Of a stretch of 64,000 nt of DNA, positions 12,486 to 21,665 are shown piece by piece. Position 1 is the first letter of the stretch; the number at the start of each line of letters is the position of its first letter. This DNA comes from Paragorgia papillata (Eukaryota; Cnidaria; Anthozoa; Scleralcyonacea; Coralliidae), in assembly GCA_035771165.1 (NCBI GenBank), contig JAWNZC010000234.1:3753001-3817000 (forward strand), written 5' to 3'. Made by a program: the position numbers and the translations under genes. The notes below the pieces were generated by a model that saw only the letters and a list, made by a program, of their open reading frames with translations, was not told the DNA's origin and searched no databases.

Positions 12486-13660
12486 AGCCTGCGTAGCCGC
12501 GCTGGGGTGATTGGGGAAAGGAGCGCCTGCAGGCGCCCATTGTTATTTTTCGTGCCGCCCGGCGCCCCCTAATTAAAACAGTGCATTTTTGGAAGTTGTC
12601 AATACTAAACAGTGAACTCGATGTAAGTTAAAATCTGATACCTGGAACGCTAACGAAGAACCAAAAAGTGAGGCAAAACGTTCCACGCCCCTGCGCGGTT
12701 TGCAGGTAGGTTTCAGTCTCCCACAAAATGTTTTTTACACGGCCGCCCGTCTTGAGCGAACTGCGAAGGCTCGAAAAAAGGTTTGAAAAAATTATTTATC
12801 AGACTAAACGTGCATTTAATGGTTTCCCATTGTTGTCCAGTGCTGTTGTTGTTTTATTTATTGTATAGCAGTCCAAAACTATACAGTAAATTAAGCTAGG
12901 GATGAAAATAGGCTGAGAAAACAGACGTCTTTTTGCTGGCTAGGATGAAAACAGCCAGCTGAAAAGGTAGGAACAAGACTGAGAAAGCTATTCTTGTACG
13001 AGTTTGAAGACGTATTTATACTTGATATTTCATAATATACATCTAATGTCATTTTCTTATTTCTGCTCCTTTCATTTCTTGTTCGGTTTTGTTAAACGGC
13101 CTTTTGTAACTAATGATATTTTAAGAAATACCTGACAACTAGATTGTTTATTTTTCACGTTTACTCATGGCTAGTTGTTGTTTTCGGTATGAATGCGGAA
13201 TGCTTTTTAAACAAAACGACATATGAAACTGGCACTAACGGCATATTCTGTACTAAGTTTGTGTTGATTTTTTGTATCCTCTTTGGAGTAACGAAACTCT
13301 AATATACTTTAATAATAATAATAATATATGGTTTATATTATAACGAAAAGTTTGATTTAATTTCTTGACTGACAAACTTCGTACACGTTTTGAAAAGACA
13401 ATGACTTTTACTATAGCAACAAATAAACAATTACTGCATAATTAGTTCGGTAGCATAGCACAACCAATCAAAATTTAAAATGCACGTTTAGCAAAAGCGT
13501 GATAAAATGATTCAATAAACAATTTTTCAAACCTTTTCGAGCCTTCGCGGTTCGCTCAAGACCGGTGATAGGGGTAAAAAAACATTTTGTGGGAGACTGA
13601 AATCTACCTGCAAACCGCGCAAGGGCCTGGAACTTTTTGCCTCACTTTTTGCCCCCCGAA

Positions 13661-14485
13661 CATTCTCGTCCCCAGAGCCTCTCCCGTGCTGGCGCGCGTT
13701 AAAAGGCTCTGGGGGAATCCATATATCATCGCGATCTGATTGGTTGTTCAAATTCAAAGGCCTATATAACGATGGAGCTTAGTGAATGTTTATAAATAAA
13801 CAGTATTTGAGACACGAAAACTGACAACGAAGCACAATTCTAATCATAGTTCTAATCCGAACAATTTAATCGAACATTTTTCAAAGCAATCAACCCGTTT
13901 CCCATTATATAATTAAATCAAACACAGAAGACAGACAGCAATTTGAAATCGATAGGCGATAGACGATATGAGACAGCAGTCACAGCACACTGCTGGCTGT
14001 TCGTGCATGGTACATATTAATAAGAATCTCATTGAAATATACACGTCAAATATAAACGAACGCTGCAACATATTAAAGAGAACTACGTTCACTAAAAGAA
14101 GCTGTAAATACGAAGAAATTCCGACGCGGCTCTAGTATTGCCAAGCTCTGAAGCGAACTCGTAAATTTTAATGCCTTTTGCCGCGCCGAATAAACGTGGC
14201 GATGAGCTACACTCAGCAGGGACCTTCTTCGAACGGAATATACCACAATCAGAATTGTTCCAAAGTCAAACGAGTAAATACGAGACAGCCAAACCGCCAG
14301 AATCGAAAACGAAAGGGAAATTATATTGCAAACAACTGCCGATGATCTCGTGTCCAACTCCCAAACCGCGAACTTAAACGTATGCGCTTTAGAAAGAACA
14401 CCAAAGAATCTTGGTGTTCCGGTTTGGATTCCCCCCAGAGCCTTTTCAGCGCGCCAGCACGGGAGAGGCTCTGGGGACGAGAATG
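13661..14485. mobile_element. Mutator-like non-autonomous element, copy 1
   Basis: An 825-bp element with ends CATTCTCGTCCCCAGAGCC and the inverse. It is flanked by a perfect 9-bp duplication CCCCCCGAA (13652-13660 and 14486-14494). A 9-bp TSD with long TIRs (over 50 bp) is the mark of Mutator-like elements. It is inserted in hAT copy B. No transposase is encoded. Confidence 0.88.
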
Positions 14486-14735
14486 CCCCCCGAATGACTG
14501 GACATTAGCGTTCCAGGTATCACATTTTAACTCATTCTCGTCCCCAGAGCCTCTCCCGTGCTGGCGCGCGTTAAAGGCTCTGGGGGAATCCAAACCGGAA
14601 CACCAAGATTCTTTGGTGTTCTTTCTAAAGCGCATGCGTTTAAGTTCGCGGTTTGGGAGTTGGACACGAGATCATCGGCAGTTGTTTGCAATATAATTTT
14701 CCTTTCGTTTTCGATTCTGGCGGTTTGGCTGTCTC

Positions 14736-14990
14736 AGTAGTGTTAAAACGACGTTCCTGGGACATTTTTGTAAAAGAGGTTTTAAATTTTTCCAAAATTT
14801 TCAGGAGGGGGTTTTCAAATTTTTCCAAAATTTTCAGGAGGGGTTTTTAAAAACATTTCCAAAATTTTTAGGAGGGGTTTTTCGAAATTTTTCCAAAATT
14901 TTCAGGAGGGGGTTTTCGAAATTTTTTGGGGATGGGTTTTGGAAGGTTTTTGGGTTGGGGGTTTTCAAATTTTTTGGGTTTTTTTTGAAA
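14736..14990. repeat. Polinton left TIR with about 4 units of a ~33-bp minisatellite
   Basis: The outer ~50 bp match the inverse of the right end. Then units containing TTTCCAAAATTTTCAGGAGG repeat about four times. One unit carries the variant TTTCCAAAATTTTTAGGAGG, which also occurs in the right TIR and so aligns the two. Confidence 0.85.
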
Positions 14991-15035
14991 TTGTTCTGTT
15001 TAAGTTTTAAACCTGGATAAAATAAAAAAAAGAAA

Positions 15036-15287
15036 ATGCCAAGAAGAAATGTTATAAAATATGATGTTATAAGAAAACCATGTGGTGTTTTTGCATGCGG
15101 AATTTGTTTAAAAGAGCTGAACACAGAAACAGCGCTAAGACTACACCAAAAGGTTGCCCATAAAGAAACTTTGCATGTTAAAAAATATTTAGTTTTATGT
15201 TGTCCAGAATGTAAAGAAGCCTTTAAAACAAAAAAGGAACTACTTTCCCATGATAGAAAAATTCATATAAAAAAAGTAAAATTTTAA
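15036..15287 (+). CDS. Small two-finger C2H2 zinc-finger protein (Polinton)
   Basis: 83 residues with two fingers: CGICLKELNTETALRLHQ ending KVAH, and CPECKEAFKTKKELLSHD ending KIH, both C-x2-C-x12-H type. A basic N-terminus (MPRRNVIKYD) precedes. It probably binds nucleic acid in the nucleus, perhaps as a regulator of element transcription or as a replication accessory. It is the first gene inside the left TIR and runs towards the polymerase gene, with which it shares a hairpin at the converging 3' ends. ATAAAATAAAAAAAAG precedes the ATG. Confidence 0.7.
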   Translation: MPRRNVIKYDVIRKPCGVFACGICLKELNTETALRLHQKVAHKETLHVKKYLVLCCPECKEAFKTKKELLSHDRKIHIKKVKF

Positions 15288-15296
15288 ACCCTGAAA

Positions 15297-15321
15297 ATTT
15301 GTATTCTTTTTGAATACAAAT
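15297..15321. terminator. Stem-loop between converging zinc-finger and polymerase genes
   Basis: Perfect 10-bp stem ATTTGTATTC with a TTTTT loop. It sits 10 bp after one stop codon and 13 bp after the other. Confidence 0.65.
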
Positions 15322-15333
15322 CTTTAATATTTA

Positions 15334-18300
15334 CTACTTCTTGGTTCTCCAATGTCCAATCGCAAGTGTTGAAATTTTATCATCTAATATAACCCTTTTG
15401 TCATCTGCAGAATTTAATGCTATTTTGTTAACATGAATGGTGTTAACGGTATGATTGGTACTTCTGAAAGTGTTCATTCCTCTTATAACATCCTGACCTG
15501 TAAATATACAGTTTTTGTAGTTTTCAAAAGTGAGATCTTTGTTAATAGCACTTTTTGCAAATCCTTTACATTTTTTGAACTCCTTTTCCTCCCATAACCC
15601 AGTTACAGGATTAAACTTTCTGGCCATTTTAAGTGCGTAAGCTTTTGATCTAGTTCCTGCAAATGCTCCAATAATATCAGCACCAGTCTCAGATTTCATC
15701 ATCCCAAGGACTTTCTTGTTTTCTTCGCACTTAATTCCACTTGGATGAGTTTCTGGAAAGTTTGAGGTGTCAAAGTGGGTTTTAACATCTGGCGAGATAT
15801 CTACAAAGAAGTCATCGGTTTTAATTTCGTAACAAAGGCTGTCAGTGTCTGTAAATAGCAGTTTTGCTTTATCCCCATATTTTGGTTTAATATAATTGTA
15901 GTCAAAATCATACATAGAAATTTTACTTTTGTCTAAGATTGCCGCACCAGAATATATAGGCTTATTTAATTTTACTCTAGTTTTTTTCATATGGACAGCA
16001 CCCAAGTAATCGGTAAATATATTAATGCCATTGTAGTTAGGTTTTTTTGCTAATTTTTCTAGCTGGTCATCATCTGAAACCAGCCGGACATCAACCCTGT
16101 TTCTAACATTTTCCATTGTTTTTCCAAACACAGAGTTATTCATGAGTTTGTAAAAATCTTTCTCAAAGTCATTAGTTGCAGCTGTTCTTAACTTTGTGTT
16201 TAACATAATGTATGGCTCCATCCAGGCTTTTTCAACGAATGAGACCGCGCGATGAATTTTTTTCAGGATCAAACCATTTTCCAATATTTGTTCAAGGGCT
16301 TCATAATGAAGTACATAATTTTTTTTGTCATTTAAATTTGGTACTAGCTTTTCCACTTTGTCGATCATCATTCTTTCGGCTGCAAATGGCATATTGTTGT
16401 GTAGATCATGGAGTTCCTTTGGATAGTCAAGATCCACTTCCAGGAAACAGCCTTCGCCTTCTGTTGTTAAATATTTTCCCCAGTTTGCCAACTCATCATC
16501 TGGAACCCATTCGAAACCACCAACTGGTAATGGTTCTGTCATTGACATACCATACAGATTGTTACGATCCAAATATGGAATGAAAACACTTTCTTTTTCT
16601 GGATCGTACTCTTCCATGTACTTATTGTTGGCCTTTGCATACCGATGGGTAATAGTTGAGATACCTCCGCGAATACCTTTTTCAACCATGAGGTACATAT
16701 TGGGGTCTGTTAAAAGCTCCAACTTTTGGTTTGTCATTTTCAATAAGGCACTCCAAGACAGGCCAGGAGTTGTATAAAACCACATGGGGTCAAGCTTATA
16801 AGTGTTTTTGCTCATTTTTCTGAAGTTTTGAATTACATCTGACAAAAGAAGTACATCAGTTTTCAAATACAGATCATGATAATCCCTTAGCGTCTTGCAG
16901 TTAAACTTGTTCCAAACATTTTGAGCGAGTTTGTAATCGTCATCGCTAATATGACTTCTGGTTAGTCTGGAATAAAATTTTTCTTTTGGTGGTAATTGGG
17001 GGTAGTCCAGTTTTTTCAGGCTGTCCAAGAACTCATATGGGAACACACCCTTTTGTTTCAACAAATCCACATTTTCTTTTGGATGGTCTTTAAACCCATT
17101 TTCAGTATAATGGAATTTTGTTGCTGGTAAGTTTGATGCCAGTGTTGCCAATGAACTTGACATAAATTTTAAGGAGTCCAAAAACCTTAGCTCCAAAGGG
17201 ACCCACTTTTTCTTTGGTCTTCCATCAGATGTTAAATCTTTACTCCACCCACCATCCATCCAAAGTTTTTTGTTGACACTTATATACTCCTCTTCTGTTT
17301 TTGCTATGCAACCAATGGGACCATTTGATATTCCTAAATATTTTGCTATTAGATGGCTATCGTATCCACTGAAATTATGGAACAAAACTGGAATATGTCT
17401 TGCACTTCCCATTGAATAATTACAATCATTATGGGCTGCCCCACGGTATTTACCATTTAAATGGTCATGATCTCTGACTTTGGATTTTGCGGTATTTTTG
17501 TTGGCTTTCCAAAGGCTTCTTGGATCTAAATTTTTAAGTTTTTTTTGTACAAATTGACCACCACAAACATAACAAGTTGTTGCATTTTGGAATTCCTTTT
17601 CCTCCTTTGCTGTTATTATTATTTTCTTTGGGTCCTTCAAATAGTTATGCCAAATCTTTTTGGCTTCTTTTTCCAAAGCCTCAACAAACATTTTACCAAT
17701 ATCCTGGAACTCGTACTGTTTTGTGTAACTTACGGTTTTCCCTGGAAATATGGATGGGTCAGAACATATAATTTGAAAGCAATAGCCAATTGGAATGTGT
17801 TCTTGATATTTTTGTGTATAACTTTTTGACTCATCATTGTTTCTGGTTTTTAAAGTTTTTAACATGCACTCAAAATCTGCCACTATGATGAAAGGAACAT
17901 CTTGGGTTTTCTTAAAATCTTTGCAACTCCATCCCATGGTATCATCAACACCCTTTTTTGGATATTCTTGGATTTGGGCGTCATGAGTTCTACAGATTGT
18001 TTCATGTTGGTTTAATATCTCCTCTGTTTTGAAAGGGTTTAAACAAAAGTTACAGAAGAACTTTTTGTGTTGATGGTTGTCATTCTGAGCTGTTAAAAGT
18101 TTACCTTTGTCCTTAATAGTGCTGAAATGGTCATCCCACCAGAACAGGTTAACCCTATCATCATGGTCAGACCTACTTATTTGCATTTGACAAACCTTTT
18201 TAATTTCATCATCATATGTCAAAACATTTACCCCTATTCCATTATTTTTTTCAAATTTTGAGATATCCTTAATTTTAACAGGGAATGTTAAACCCTTACA

Positions 18301-19308
18301 ATCATACTTTCTTGCCAATAATTTTACAGCTGTTGGCACTCTTTCAAGTTTTTGAGCGTTTGGATCTTCCTTTAAAATTTCTGCAATAGCAACAGCATAC
18401 AGAAAACAGTTTGGGTCCTTGTTTTGTGGGTTGATGATTGCCTTTTTGTCCTTGATGAATTTTGGAAGTGGTTTGAAACCCTTGCCATTTAAGGGTTTGT
18501 ACTTGGTTATTGAAATATGTAAAGATTCAACAGATCTTATAGACCATCCAGATCCTTTTTTCTGGTGAGCTGCCAAATTTTCTAACATTTCCCTTTTTGA
18601 CTGTTTGTTTAAATCCCTAACATCCCCCTCTGTTGTCATTGCCTTCATTTGGGATGTAAAGTAAAAAAGATCTACTTCTTCTATTCTGTCCACATAATCG
18701 TAATGAACAAGTTTGCAGATTAGTGTTGTTTTTACTTTTTTAGAATTTTCAATCTTGTTGATAAGGTTTTCAACAGCTGCTGTTGTTTGTTCTAAAAATA
18801 CTATTGGGTCTAAGAATCCTTGTCCTGAGATTTCGTACAAAGCTGCCTTACCATTTACAAAATCTTTGATCATTACAGGCTCTGTTTGTCTAAGTTTTTT
18901 GTTGGCTTTTGTTTTCCTGTTGAAAATTTTTGTCAGTTTGTTGCCGAGAACCCTTCTGTTTTTAGAAAGTTTTTTGTTAGTACCCAACCACTTCTTGTCC
19001 CACTTAATTTTGTCTTGTCTTTTTTCTTCTTGTTTAATCTCTCTTGACCATTTTTGTGTTTCCTTTTTCTGCAGTTTTTTCTGGGTTTTTTGTTGAAACT
19101 TAATTAAATCATTATTTAACCTGTCTTGTTGGTTAACAAGTTTTTGTTCCTTTCTTTCCTCCTTCGCCTTCTGATCTTCTTGAAGCTTGGCAAGTCTTTC
19201 GGGTTTGAAAGGTTTCATTTCCTTATCCCGTTGAAGTTGCCTTTGTTTTCTGAGGCGAGCATTTTCCCGTATTTTTAATAATTTCGGATCGGTTGTGTAC
19301 TTCGTCAT
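15334..19308 (-). CDS. polB: Protein-primed DNA polymerase family B (pPolB)
   Basis: 1324 residues. It copies the element DNA using a protein primer. A very charged coiled N-terminus covers residues 1-150. Next comes the region GSGWSIRSVESLHISITKY (about 255-275) shared by Maverick polymerases, then a zinc finger (FFCNFCLNPF near 425). Exonuclease motif I is VADFECML (near 480). Polymerase motif A is YLDRNNLYGM (near 912), motif B is KLMNNSVFGKTMEN (near 1055) and motif C is FTDTDSL (near 1150). The C-terminus ISTLAIGHWRTKK is family-typical. All catalytic aspartates are present and the frame is open, so it could be active. Start: ATG directly after TATTATAATAA, 32 bp from a divergent small gene. 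Confidence 0.95.
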   Translation of the reverse strand: MTKYTTDPKLLKIRENARLRKQRQLQRDKEMKPFKPERLAKLQEDQKAKEERKEQKLVNQQDRLNNDLIKFQQKTQKKLQKKETQKWSREIKQEEKRQDKIKWDKKWLGTNKKLSKNRRVLGNKLTKIFNRKTKANKKLRQTEPVMIKDFVNGKAALYEISGQGFLDPIVFLEQTTAAVENLINKIENSKKVKTTLICKLVHYDYVDRIEEVDLFYFTSQMKAMTTEGDVRDLNKQSKREMLENLAAHQKKGSGWSIRSVESLHISITKYKPLNGKGFKPLPKFIKDKKAIINPQNKDPNCFLYAVAIAEILKEDPNAQKLERVPTAVKLLARKYDCKGLTFPVKIKDISKFEKNNGIGVNVLTYDDEIKKVCQMQISRSDHDDRVNLFWWDDHFSTIKDKGKLLTAQNDNHQHKKFFCNFCLNPFKTEEILNQHETICRTHDAQIQEYPKKGVDDTMGWSCKDFKKTQDVPFIIVADFECMLKTLKTRNNDESKSYTQKYQEHIPIGYCFQIICSDPSIFPGKTVSYTKQYEFQDIGKMFVEALEKEAKKIWHNYLKDPKKIIITAKEEKEFQNATTCYVCGGQFVQKKLKNLDPRSLWKANKNTAKSKVRDHDHLNGKYRGAAHNDCNYSMGSARHIPVLFHNFSGYDSHLIAKYLGISNGPIGCIAKTEEEYISVNKKLWMDGGWSKDLTSDGRPKKKWVPLELRFLDSLKFMSSSLATLASNLPATKFHYTENGFKDHPKENVDLLKQKGVFPYEFLDSLKKLDYPQLPPKEKFYSRLTRSHISDDDYKLAQNVWNKFNCKTLRDYHDLYLKTDVLLLSDVIQNFRKMSKNTYKLDPMWFYTTPGLSWSALLKMTNQKLELLTDPNMYLMVEKGIRGGISTITHRYAKANNKYMEEYDPEKESVFIPYLDRNNLYGMSMTEPLPVGGFEWVPDDELANWGKYLTTEGEGCFLEVDLDYPKELHDLHNNMPFAAERMMIDKVEKLVPNLNDKKNYVLHYEALEQILENGLILKKIHRAVSFVEKAWMEPYIMLNTKLRTAATNDFEKDFYKLMNNSVFGKTMENVRNRVDVRLVSDDDQLEKLAKKPNYNGINIFTDYLGAVHMKKTRVKLNKPIYSGAAILDKSKISMYDFDYNYIKPKYGDKAKLLFTDTDSLCYEIKTDDFFVDISPDVKTHFDTSNFPETHPSGIKCEENKKVLGMMKSETGADIIGAFAGTRSKAYALKMARKFNPVTGLWEEKEFKKCKGFAKSAINKDLTFENYKNCIFTGQDVIRGMNTFRSTNHTVNTIHVNKIALNSADDKRVILDDKISTLAIGHWRTKK

Positions 19309-19340
19309 TTATTATAATAGAAAGTTTTTTTAAATAAAAA
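19309..19340. promoter_or_regulatory. Divergent promoter between polB and the small membrane gene
   Basis: Only 32 bp separate the two ATGs. The polB side reads CTATTATAATAAATG and the other side TTTAAATAAAAAATG. Both have the AATAAA-like box that abuts most starts in this element. Confidence 0.5.
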
Positions 19341-19490
19341 ATGGACAAGACAATGAAAATTAGCGAAAATATTAATGCTGTTGATGAAAAGGTTGCCGAG
19401 TTTGTTGATAATCTTTCACCTTGGACTACACTTGCTGCTGGAATAGTTATTGGGAGCATTATTTGGGTAAGTGCCATAGTACTTTTGTAA
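19341..19490 (+). CDS. Small single-pass membrane protein, 49 residues (Polinton)
   Basis: The protein starts MDKTMKISENINAVDEK and has one hydrophobic segment, LAAGIVIGSIIWVSAIVLL, to its C-terminus. The N-terminus is acidic and likely helical. It is divergent from polB. A perfect 10-bp hairpin follows 20 bp after the stop. A tail-anchored virion or host-membrane role is a guess. It is short, but the ATG context, the following hairpin and the clean membrane segment support it. Confidence 0.6.
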   Translation: MDKTMKISENINAVDEKVAEFVDNLSPWTTLAAGIVIGSIIWVSAIVLL

Positions 19491-19510
19491 AAAAAAACTT
19501 TATTAAAAAA

Positions 19511-19535
19511 ATTCCTTTCAACTAATGAAAGGAAT
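19511..19535. terminator. Stem-loop after the 49-residue membrane gene
   Basis: Perfect 10-bp stem ATTCCTTTCA / TGAAAGGAAT with a 5-base loop, 20 bp past the stop. Confidence 0.65.
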
Positions 19536-19632
19536 CTTTGTGGATAATGACCAAGTTTACAACCTTTGTTAAGAGAAATGAAACCTTAAAAAACAATTAA
19601 CCCTATTTATTAATATAGTTTAAATTAAAATT

Positions 19633-20063
19633 TTAACGACTTACTGACCAATATTTACCTTTATACATAACATCCCTGTTTTTTTTTATACAAAATGGGA
19701 TATAACTTGGATTTCTGTTTAAACTAATACCAGCTCTGTAAATACTTGGGAACACCAGTTTTTCTCCATCAACAGAAGTAAATGTTATTTTAACTGGTGT
19801 TTTAATTACATTTCTATGGTGTTTTTCATAAACTTCATTTTTTACCAATGGGATGCCGAGTTTTTCGCAAAGTGTTTTGTGTTGGAACTATGGGCTCCTT
19901 TGACACCAAGTTTTCCTCCTATTATTCTGAGTTCTTTGAGTGATGATGGTGGAAAGCCTTCTTCCCGTATTGTTTGTAGTCTTTTGTTTGCACTTGTTCT
20001 TAGTTGCATTCTTATTTGGAAAAGTTTTTTATTAAGTTCTTTGGGAGTTATTGTGTCTGTCAT
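19633..20063 (-). pseudogene. NUMOD1-like protein, frameshifted (paralogue of the next gene)
   Basis: The first frame (from MTDTITPKELNKKLFQIR) runs to about 19875, where a one-base shift in a short T run moves the match into the frame ending YKGKYWSVSR. The joined parts parallel the neighbour at 20141: a helical N-terminus, a KTLC-x-LGIP stretch, then FPSIYRAG and YKGK-W-VSR. The last part resembles the NUMOD1 helix-turn-helix of homing-endonuclease proteins (F-PS-x2-A and K-YKGK). Probably a DNA-binding protein once. The lesion may be real decay or a sequencing slip. ATG preceded by ATACAATAAACA. Confidence 0.5.
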
Positions 20064-20089
20064 TGTTTATTGTATGGTTTTTCTTTTAA

Positions 20090-20115
20090 AATTTCTTATT
20101 GATTAATAAGAGATT
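20090..20115. terminator. Stem-loop after the 160-residue NUMOD1-like gene
   Basis: 11-bp stem AATTTCTTATT / AATAAGAGATT with one wobble pair and a GATT loop. It lies between the stop at 20141 and the next start at 20063. Confidence 0.6.
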
Positions 20116-20140
20116 TTTGTTTTGTGTTTAACATATTTTT

Positions 20141-20623
20141 TTACTTTCTGCTTACAGTCCATTGTTTGCCCTTGTACCAAATAACTTTGTTGTTTTTGAT
20201 ATAGTAACCAATAGTGTCAGCATGTTTTTTCTTTAGGGCGAAAGCTGCTTGACGCAAACTTGGAAACTCTATTTCTTCTTCATCATCCAGGGTTGTAAAC
20301 AAAATTTTAACAGGTTCCAGGTTCGGAAAATCTGGGTTACCAGTGGATTTGCTTGGGATGTATGGAATGTCAAGTATTTTGCACAGTGTTTTTTTTGTTA
20401 GTTTGGTTGGAGTTTTGATTCCTTTTTGGAAAGCTATGTGGTTTAGTTTTTCTTTTTCTGTACTAACTTTTGACTTGCGGATTTCAGACAGTTGGTCCCG
20501 GATTTCTGTTATTTTTTGTAGGTGCTTTTGTATGAGTTTTATTTCCTCATTTAACTCTTCTTCGGTTTGGGGTTTTTCATTTTGTTCTTGGAACTTAATA
20601 TTAATTTCAACAATGGGGTTCAT
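20141..20623 (-). CDS. NUMOD1-like DNA-binding protein (Polinton)
   Basis: About 160 residues from the ATG of MNPIVEIN. I chose it over the upstream ATG at 20698 because ATATAATAAAAGA, the box seen at other starts, directly precedes it. The middle is helical and charged (IQKHLQKITEIRDQLSEIRK). TKKTLCKILDIPYIP recalls SAP-like or LC-x2-L-x-I motifs in large DNA virus proteins. The C-terminus (IEFPSLRQAAFALKKKH, then YKGKQWTVSRK) resembles NUMOD1. No nuclease catalytic domain (GIY-YIG, HNH) is attached. Function unknown; sequence-specific DNA binding is an inference. Confidence 0.6.
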   Translation of the reverse strand: MNPIVEINIKFQEQNEKPQTEEELNEEIKLIQKHLQKITEIRDQLSEIRKSKVSTEKEKLNHIAFQKGIKTPTKLTKKTLCKILDIPYIPSKSTGNPDFPNLEPVKILFTTLDDEEEIEFPSLRQAAFALKKKHADTIGYYIKNNKVIWYKGKQWTVSRK

Positions 20624-20742
20624 TCTTTTATTATATCTTTTATTATACTGTTTTTTCTTTTTAAATTTGATTTTAGTAATAATGATCATTTCTTTCATTA
20701 TTATGCACCCATCGTTCTTTTTCTTTTAGAACCCATTTTTTT

Positions 20743-21054
20743 CTAAGAATCAAATTTCTCCTGTCCGACCTTTTCTGCCGAATTTGTTGGTACCAGTTTA
20801 ATATCTTTATCATTATCATTTATTTTATTTTGTTTTAAAGACTCTACAGATGGCGATTTTTTACAGTTAGGAACCTTTGTGTAATTTTTAACTGTTTTGT
20901 TTGTCCACCCTATTTGAACATTTCCTTCCATGGTTAGGTTATCCCTACCAAAACTTAGACCAAACTGAAAACCTTTTTTAGTAATATGGTTTTTATTAAA
21001 TTTTTCTTTTGGCTTTAGCGAGGCTTTAGCGATGCTTGACTTTGAATTTCCCAT
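20743..21054 (-). CDS. Small protein with possible N-myristoylation site (Polinton)
   Basis: 103 residues beginning MGNSKSSIAKASLKPKEK. Gly2 with Ser5/Ser6 fits an N-myristoylation signal, so it may sit at a membrane. No known domain. Polar, basic middle (GFQFGLSFGRDNLTMEG) and acidic tail. The SIAKASLKP segment is encoded by a diverged form of the 35-bp repeat found in two other genes. GGAAAAAATAAAACAA precedes the ATG. Confidence 0.55.
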   Translation of the reverse strand: MGNSKSSIAKASLKPKEKFNKNHITKKGFQFGLSFGRDNLTMEGNVQIGWTNKTVKNYTKVPNCKKSPSVESLKQNKINDNDKDIKLVPTNSAEKVGQEKFDS

Positions 21055-21065
21055 TTGTTTTATTT

Positions 21066-21090
21066 TTTCCTAACCCACAAGATTAGGAAA
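21066..21090. terminator. Stem-loop between the 103-residue gene and the amber-containing gene
   Basis: Perfect 8-bp stem TTTCCTAA / TTAGGAAA with a 9-base loop. It lies 3' of the minus-strand gene ending at 21138. Confidence 0.55.
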
Positions 21091-21137
21091 CATCGCTGAC
21101 GCTTCGTGAGAACAGCAAAAACTTAAGTAAAATTAAC

Positions 21138-21653
21138 TCAACTGTTATTGGGATCAACAGAACTGACACCACTGTCATTTTCATTAGGATCTTCATCATT
21201 TTGTACTGTAACATTTTTATTTGGGCTTGGTTTCTTTACTTCGCCTCGGTCCCAAACATGTTTGGCAACTATGATACCACCAGTTAGCAAACCAATCATT
21301 GGGATATAGGGCGAAATTTTTTTAACCAAGGATTTAACATCATCGCAAAATAGTTTGTTTGATGATAGTTCTGCATCCAGTTTTTCGTCATTTTGTATTA
21401 AGTCTAACTATTCCAATAACTCTGAGAATTTTGTTACAAGGGTCTCAGTTAACAAAGAAGTTGTTTTGTCAAGTTGGGTTCTTTCATAGCTGAGCTTAAT
21501 TTTTTCAAGTTGGGTCATTGAAGCTTTTTTCAAATATGCTTCCGAATGTTTAATTTCCTTTGCAAAGGATAACCGGATTAGGTCTTCTCTAAGGGTTAAA
21601 TTTTGCGGATCTTCATTTTTTTCTTCATTCATTGTCGCGTATTCGGTGTTCAT
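21138..21653 (-). pseudogene. Membrane-anchored protein with an in-frame TAG (Polinton)
   Basis: The frame starts with MNTEYATMNEEKNEDPQ and is helical and charged. It meets TAG at 21405-21407 after 81 codons, then stays open in the same frame for about 89 more codons. The downstream part holds a membrane segment (YIPMIGLLTGGIIVAKHVW) and a polar tail. The downstream part has no ATG of its own in frame. Most likely one ~171-residue protein with an amber mutation; readthrough or suppression is the alternative. The start is preceded by CTATTATAA, the promoter-like box. It lies 12 bp downstream of the 286-residue gene. Confidence 0.6.
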
Positions 21654-21665
21654 TTATAATAGTGT

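Noticed and set aside
14073..14696. Short ORFs over the Mutator-like elements
   Set aside because: They lie in TIRs, occur mirrored in both copies and have no protein features.
16212..18713. Plus-strand ORFs inside polB
   Set aside because: Shadows of the minus-strand polymerase, no domain or start context.
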